Below are positions 60,987-64,000 of a stretch of DNA of 64,000 nucleotides, one piece after another. Source of the DNA: an uncultured Altererythrobacter sp. (GTDB lineage: Bacteria; Pseudomonadota; Alphaproteobacteria; Sphingomonadales; Sphingomonadaceae); contig CAJXNC010000001.1 of assembly GCA_913056125.1 (NCBI GenBank), positions 62,001-126,000 on the forward strand, in the 5' to 3' direction. The number at the start of each line of letters is the position of its first letter. Position 1 is the first letter of the stretch. A model generated the notes under the pieces. That model worked only from the letters and a program-made list of their open reading frames with translations, did no database searches and was not told the DNA's origin. The translations under genes were made by a program, and so were the position numbers.

Positions 60987-61847
60987 ATGTCTGATAACAG
61001 CAGTTCCATGCAGGATGATCCCGCCTTCGAAGACTGGGGCGGGGAGATGGGAGAGCGTTGGCTCACTTATCTCGACCAGTTTGAGGGGATGATCGCTCCG
61101 GCAGGTGAAGCCGCATTGGCAAAGGCTTCAGCGCAGCCGGGTGAGCGTGTGCTTGATGTTGGCTGCGGTGGCGGTGCCAGTACACTCGCGCTTGCAGGTG
61201 CAGTTGGGCCGGACGGCCATGTAACCGGGTTGGATATCTCGCCGCAGCTTATCGAGCATGCGACGAAGCGTGGCCGCAATGCGGGCCTCGAAAACCTCTC
61301 CTGGATGGTTGCCGACGCGGAGACGGAAGAGCTGGAGCAGGGGGCTTATGATCTGGTGTTTTCCCGTTTCGGCATCATGTTCTTCCACGATTCCGAGGCC
61401 GCCTTTGCCAATATCTGCAAGGCCAATAAAGGCGGGCGTCTGTGTTGCGTCGTCTGGGGGCCTCCACCGGAGAATCCCTGGGTCCTGAAAATGGGGGAGA
61501 TCGTCGCCTCGGTGGTCGAACAGCCCGAACCCGATCCAACTGCTCCCGGCCCGTTCCGATTTGCCAACCCCGAGACTTTTCGCGCCATTTTGGAGGGTGC
61601 CGGGTATCGCGAGGTTGCAATTGAACCATGGCACGGTCCGCAGCTTGTCGGCGGCAAAGGGGCTACGCCTTCCCATGCTGCCCGGTTCGCTATGGAGGCC
61701 TTCAATCTTGAAGAATCGGTCGCCGAAGCCGGTGATGAGGCCAAGCAGAAGGTCTTGCATGACCTTCAGGCCTTGTTTGCCGAGTATCATGGTGACGACG
61801 GAGTCTCGATGCCGGCGATGACCTGGTTGGTCTCGGCACAGGCCTGA
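60987..61847 (+). CDS. class I SAM-dependent methyltransferase
   Basis: 286 aa. Rossmann motif I VLDVGCGGGAST (residues 55-66), motif II TGLDISPQLI, then FSRFGIMFFHD as post-I/IV region. Resembles UbiE-like small-molecule methyltransferases; the acceptor is unknown. 49 bp after the sulfatase, convergent with another methyltransferase. Confidence 0.85.
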   Translation: MSDNSSSMQDDPAFEDWGGEMGERWLTYLDQFEGMIAPAGEAALAKASAQPGERVLDVGCGGGASTLALAGAVGPDGHVTGLDISPQLIEHATKRGRNAGLENLSWMVADAETEELEQGAYDLVFSRFGIMFFHDSEAAFANICKANKGGRLCCVVWGPPPENPWVLKMGEIVASVVEQPEPDPTAPGPFRFANPETFRAILEGAGYREVAIEPWHGPQLVGGKGATPSHAARFAMEAFNLEESVAEAGDEAKQKVLHDLQALFAEYHGDDGVSMPAMTWLVSAQA

Positions 61848-61856
61848 CTGCGGATT

Positions 61857-62666
61857 TCAGCCTGCCTGCTTGTTCCCCATTGCGATGATTGCCGGTGACG
61901 CCACAGCGATGACGTCTCCGTTCCGCGCCGCGAGCTCGTCCAGTTCAGCCAGCAGCTCCGCTTTCTGACTCTCGTCGAGTAAGGGCCAGATGGGACTGAA
62001 CTGGAACAGCCGGTCGGGCTGTGCGAGCATTTCGCGTGTAATTCGGAAGTCACTCGTAACTTCGTGAAACCGAAGTGTGACCAGACCGGCCCGGCTGAGT
62101 GCAGCCTCAAATCTGTCCCGGTCTGTCCATTCGACCATGCCGGGCACAGTTTCGGGGATGTCGAGGTCGGGAAACTTCCACTCGGAAATGGTTGCCAGCA
62201 GAAGATTGGCTGCGGCCCCAGACGGTTCTTTCCAGGTTCCGATGCATGCCAGACCATCGGGCTTGAGTACCCGGACCATCTCCGAAAGGCCCCGGTTCCA
62301 GTCCTCGAACAGCATGATGCCGAACATGGAAAAGGCCGCATCAAAGTTGTTGTCTGGCAGGTCCAGAGCCTGTCCATTCATCACTCTTGCCTCGACACCG
62401 GGCAGGCCAAGTTCAACGATGGATTGGACCATTCCCTGCGAAAAGTCTGTTGCCAGTACCCGATTTCCGGAGGCCGCAACGAATTTGGTGAGCGCTCCAC
62501 TGCCTGCGGCAATATCGAGCACATGCGCTTCTTGCGGGAGATCCGCCAGCATCCATGCCTTCTCGCTATAGAATGCGGTGAAGTCATTCACGATATCGCG
62601 ATAATCGGCATTCCCGTCCCAGAAAGAGGGATCATTGAGCTTGCCGGGGGAGTCTGCCTGGCTCAA
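61857..62666 (-). CDS. class I SAM-dependent methyltransferase
   Basis: 269 aa. Motif I VLDIAAGSGALT (residues 49-60), ATDFSQGMV, FDAAFSMFGIMLFEDW. Related in layout to the convergent gene at 60987 (both have FGIMxFxD), so they may be distant paralogues. Its ATG overlaps the stop of the DUF3299-like gene, so it is the last gene of the reverse operon with the permease. Confidence 0.85.
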   Translation of the reverse strand: MSQADSPGKLNDPSFWDGNADYRDIVNDFTAFYSEKAWMLADLPQEAHVLDIAAGSGALTKFVAASGNRVLATDFSQGMVQSIVELGLPGVEARVMNGQALDLPDNNFDAAFSMFGIMLFEDWNRGLSEMVRVLKPDGLACIGTWKEPSGAAANLLLATISEWKFPDLDIPETVPGMVEWTDRDRFEAALSRAGLVTLRFHEVTSDFRITREMLAQPDRLFQFSPIWPLLDESQKAELLAELDELAARNGDVIAVASPAIIAMGNKQAG

Positions 62667-63157
62667 ACGGGCCTCGCATTGTTGAGGACGTAGAAAATCC
62701 CGCTCTCATCCTCGCCGGTAAGCTCAAGCACACCTTCGACAACGATGACACGGTCGTCACTGAGACTGAATGGTCGGGTCGCCTTCACTTCGATGAACTG
62801 ATTGGGTGCGGCGTGGAAATGGAATGGGCATCCGGGAGGGTAGCCCAGTAGTATGAAATGCGTCTGGCGTCGCCCTGGTTCGAAGGCATCCATCCAGCCG
62901 GCAACCCTGATACGTGTCCCTTCCAGGCGCCGGACCTGTTCGGTGAAAACGGGGCGAGAAATAATATAGCCTTCGGAATCGAAGCGCGTGATTTCGCTGG
63001 TCGCCTCCAGCACTTGCCAGGAGGTTCCACCCCTGGGCGTTGCGGCGGGTTGCCAGACATCGAGATCGGTCGGGAGAGCTACCTCATGTATCGCACCTGC
63101 CGGAGTGGACAGGCAAAGCGGCACTGCGAGAATTGCTGGCAGGATCTTTTTCATCAA
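62663..63157 (-). CDS. exported DUF3299-like protein
   Basis: 164 aa. Signal peptide to about residue 22 (STPAGA-I). The pattern IRVAGWMDAFEPGR, HFILLGYPPGCPFHFH, FIEVKATRP and VVEGVLELTG matches DUF3299-type small beta proteins; the CPFHFH segment could bind metal. In Vibrio a DUF3299 protein is encoded with an ABC transporter in a zinc-regulated (zrg-type) operon; here an FtsX-type permease lies just upstream, so the same pairing is likely. Confidence 0.72.
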   Translation of the reverse strand: MMKKILPAILAVPLCLSTPAGAIHEVALPTDLDVWQPAATPRGGTSWQVLEATSEITRFDSEGYIISRPVFTEQVRRLEGTRIRVAGWMDAFEPGRRQTHFILLGYPPGCPFHFHAAPNQFIEVKATRPFSLSDDRVIVVEGVLELTGEDESGIFYVLNNARPV

Positions 63158-63169
63158 GGAGATGTCCTT

Positions 63170-64000
63170 TCAGTTTCGCTGGAGGATTGACGCAAGATGC
63201 GAGCGGGAAACACGCAGGGCGGGAAGCAGGGCGGCCAATGTGCCGACGAGGATGGTCGCCAGAAAGATTATTGCTTCTGCCATACCGAGATTCCACGCCG
63301 AGATTCCCGCGGTTTCGAGAACCTGCCAAAGCTGGGCGCCGATCCACAAGATTGTATGGGCCGCGGCCACACCAAGGATGGCGGCAAGTCCGGAGCATAG
63401 GAGTCCTTCAAGCAGGACGGTGAGGAAGATGTCTCTCCTGCTTGCCCCCATAACGCGAAGGAGCGCGAGGTCCGGTTCGCGGCTGCGCATGGCAGACCAC
63501 AGGCTGACAAACACCGCCAGCGCCCCGGCAAATGCCAGCAAGACTGCTAAGGCCACAATGCCCTTGATCGCGGGGTCAAAAAGTCCGAGCAGGCGGGTGC
63601 TTTCGCGCGCCGGTGAAGCGGCCTGGAGATTGGTGCCGCGGTTGATCGAAGGGGGAAGGCGTACGGCAGCCGCCGGATTTCGATAGCCAACCAGGATTGC
63701 GGTTATTTCCAGTTCAAGATCGTGTTCCGCAGCATCATGCGCATGCTCGTCATGATCTGCGTGATCATTTTCGTCGGCATGGTCTTCTTCATACTCATGG
63801 TCGACATGCGCTATACTGTGAACATCCCACACACTTTCCACGCTCGTGACGATCAGGCGATCTATGGGTTTTCCTGTGGGTGCAAGGATGCCAACGACCT
63901 CGAATGGAGTTGCGGTATGGCCCGCTTCGCCACTGTCCTCGGCAAGGCCGTGGCTGCCAATGAATTTCTGGCCGATTGTAGCGCCGGTTTCGCGAGCAAC
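63170..64000 (-). CDS. FtsX/MacB-type ABC permease with His-rich loop (cut by window end)
   Basis: 277 codons visible; the frame is open to 64000. It starts within a MacB-type periplasmic domain (ATIGQKFIGSHGLAED, FEVVGILAPTG, VTSVESVW), then a loop of about 30 residues dominated by His, Asp and Glu (HVDHEYEEDHADENDHAD and onward), then three helices with MRSREPDLALLRVMGASRRDIF and a C-terminal SHLASILQRN. The ATPase partner must lie outside. The His-rich loop and the DUF3299 neighbour suggest zinc handling. GTG codons at 63841 and nearby are internal, not the start. Confidence 0.82.
   Translation of the reverse strand, partial: VARETGATIGQKFIGSHGLAEDSGEAGHTATPFEVVGILAPTGKPIDRLIVTSVESVWDVHSIAHVDHEYEEDHADENDHADHDEHAHDAAEHDLELEITAILVGYRNPAAAVRLPPSINRGTNLQAASPARESTRLLGLFDPAIKGIVALAVLLAFAGALAVFVSLWSAMRSREPDLALLRVMGASRRDIFLTVLLEGLLCSGLAAILGVAAAHTILWIGAQLWQVLETAGISAWNLGMAEAIIFLATILVGTLAALLPALRVSRSHLASILQRN

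Noticed and set aside
63700-63841. GTG at 63841 as start of a short permease
   Set aside because: The same frame stays open to the window end and encodes recognisable MacB-type periplasmic sequence upstream, so the gene is cut by the window.

Overview
The window looks like chromosomal DNA of a marine-type alphaproteobacterium of the Sphingomonadales, most likely an Erythrobacteraceae relative. Grounds: high GC, a Tol-Pal operon of alphaproteobacterial layout, alpha-type SspB, a long Rsh, a PdeM-like nuclease, DUF3008, and many short genes preferring ATG/GTG/TTG starts. No phage, transposase, CRISPR array or integrase is visible. Family calls come from reading protein sequence by eye; no database search was run.

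Region by region. 0-1.5 kb: start of an S41-type peptidase lipoprotein, a PEBP protein and a SWIB protein. 1.6-17.4 kb: an accessory block with two fused LigB-LigA gallate-type dioxygenases, cardiolipin synthase, an exported protein with two CxxC repeats, a tandem pair of secreted G8/beta-helix proteins strongly resembling animal CEMIP/TMEM2 hyaluronidases, two exported amidohydrolases, an ABC-F ATPase and a DoxX-like gene broken by one stop codon. 17.6-24.4 kb: an asparagine-synthase-like protein, a cupin, a trimeric autotransporter adhesin, an M19 dipeptidase and small proteins. 24.4-31.2 kb: dapD, gmk, sspB and the hisBHA-x-F-x-E operon ending in a HIT protein. 31.3-35.8 kb: ybgC-tolQRAB-pal. 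36-48.7 kb: housekeeping and small operons, including infC with a probable ATA start, pdeM, hemF, merC, rsh and a four-gene reverse operon, then tRNA-Ser(GGA). 49-54.5 kb: a second tandem pair of CEMIP-like proteins. 54.8-64 kb: a probable zinc-limitation island: a HisI that lacks one zinc-ligand cysteine, a HupE/UreJ-type membrane protein, two COG0523 GTPases, and, further on, a DUF3299-like protein and a His-rich FtsX-type permease cut by the window end. A sulfatase and two methyltransferases lie among them.

Two regulatory patterns tie genes together. First, all four CEMIP-like genes and one exported amidohydrolase share an upstream layout: a TTGGCA-like hexamer, 17 bp, a CAAA-like element (AAAGAA in the amidohydrolase copy), then a GGGAC/GTCCC-type hairpin starting 47-49 nt after the first hexamer. 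This suggests one co-regulated extracellular degradation system. Second, a 17-bp AT-rich inverted repeat lies between merC and a CHAP gene and recurs (15 of 17 bases) between hupE and zigA, as expected of a Zur-like operator.

The strongest candidate for something undescribed is the four-gene family of bacterial CEMIP/TMEM2-like proteins with its shared leader. The zinc island with the altered HisI is second.
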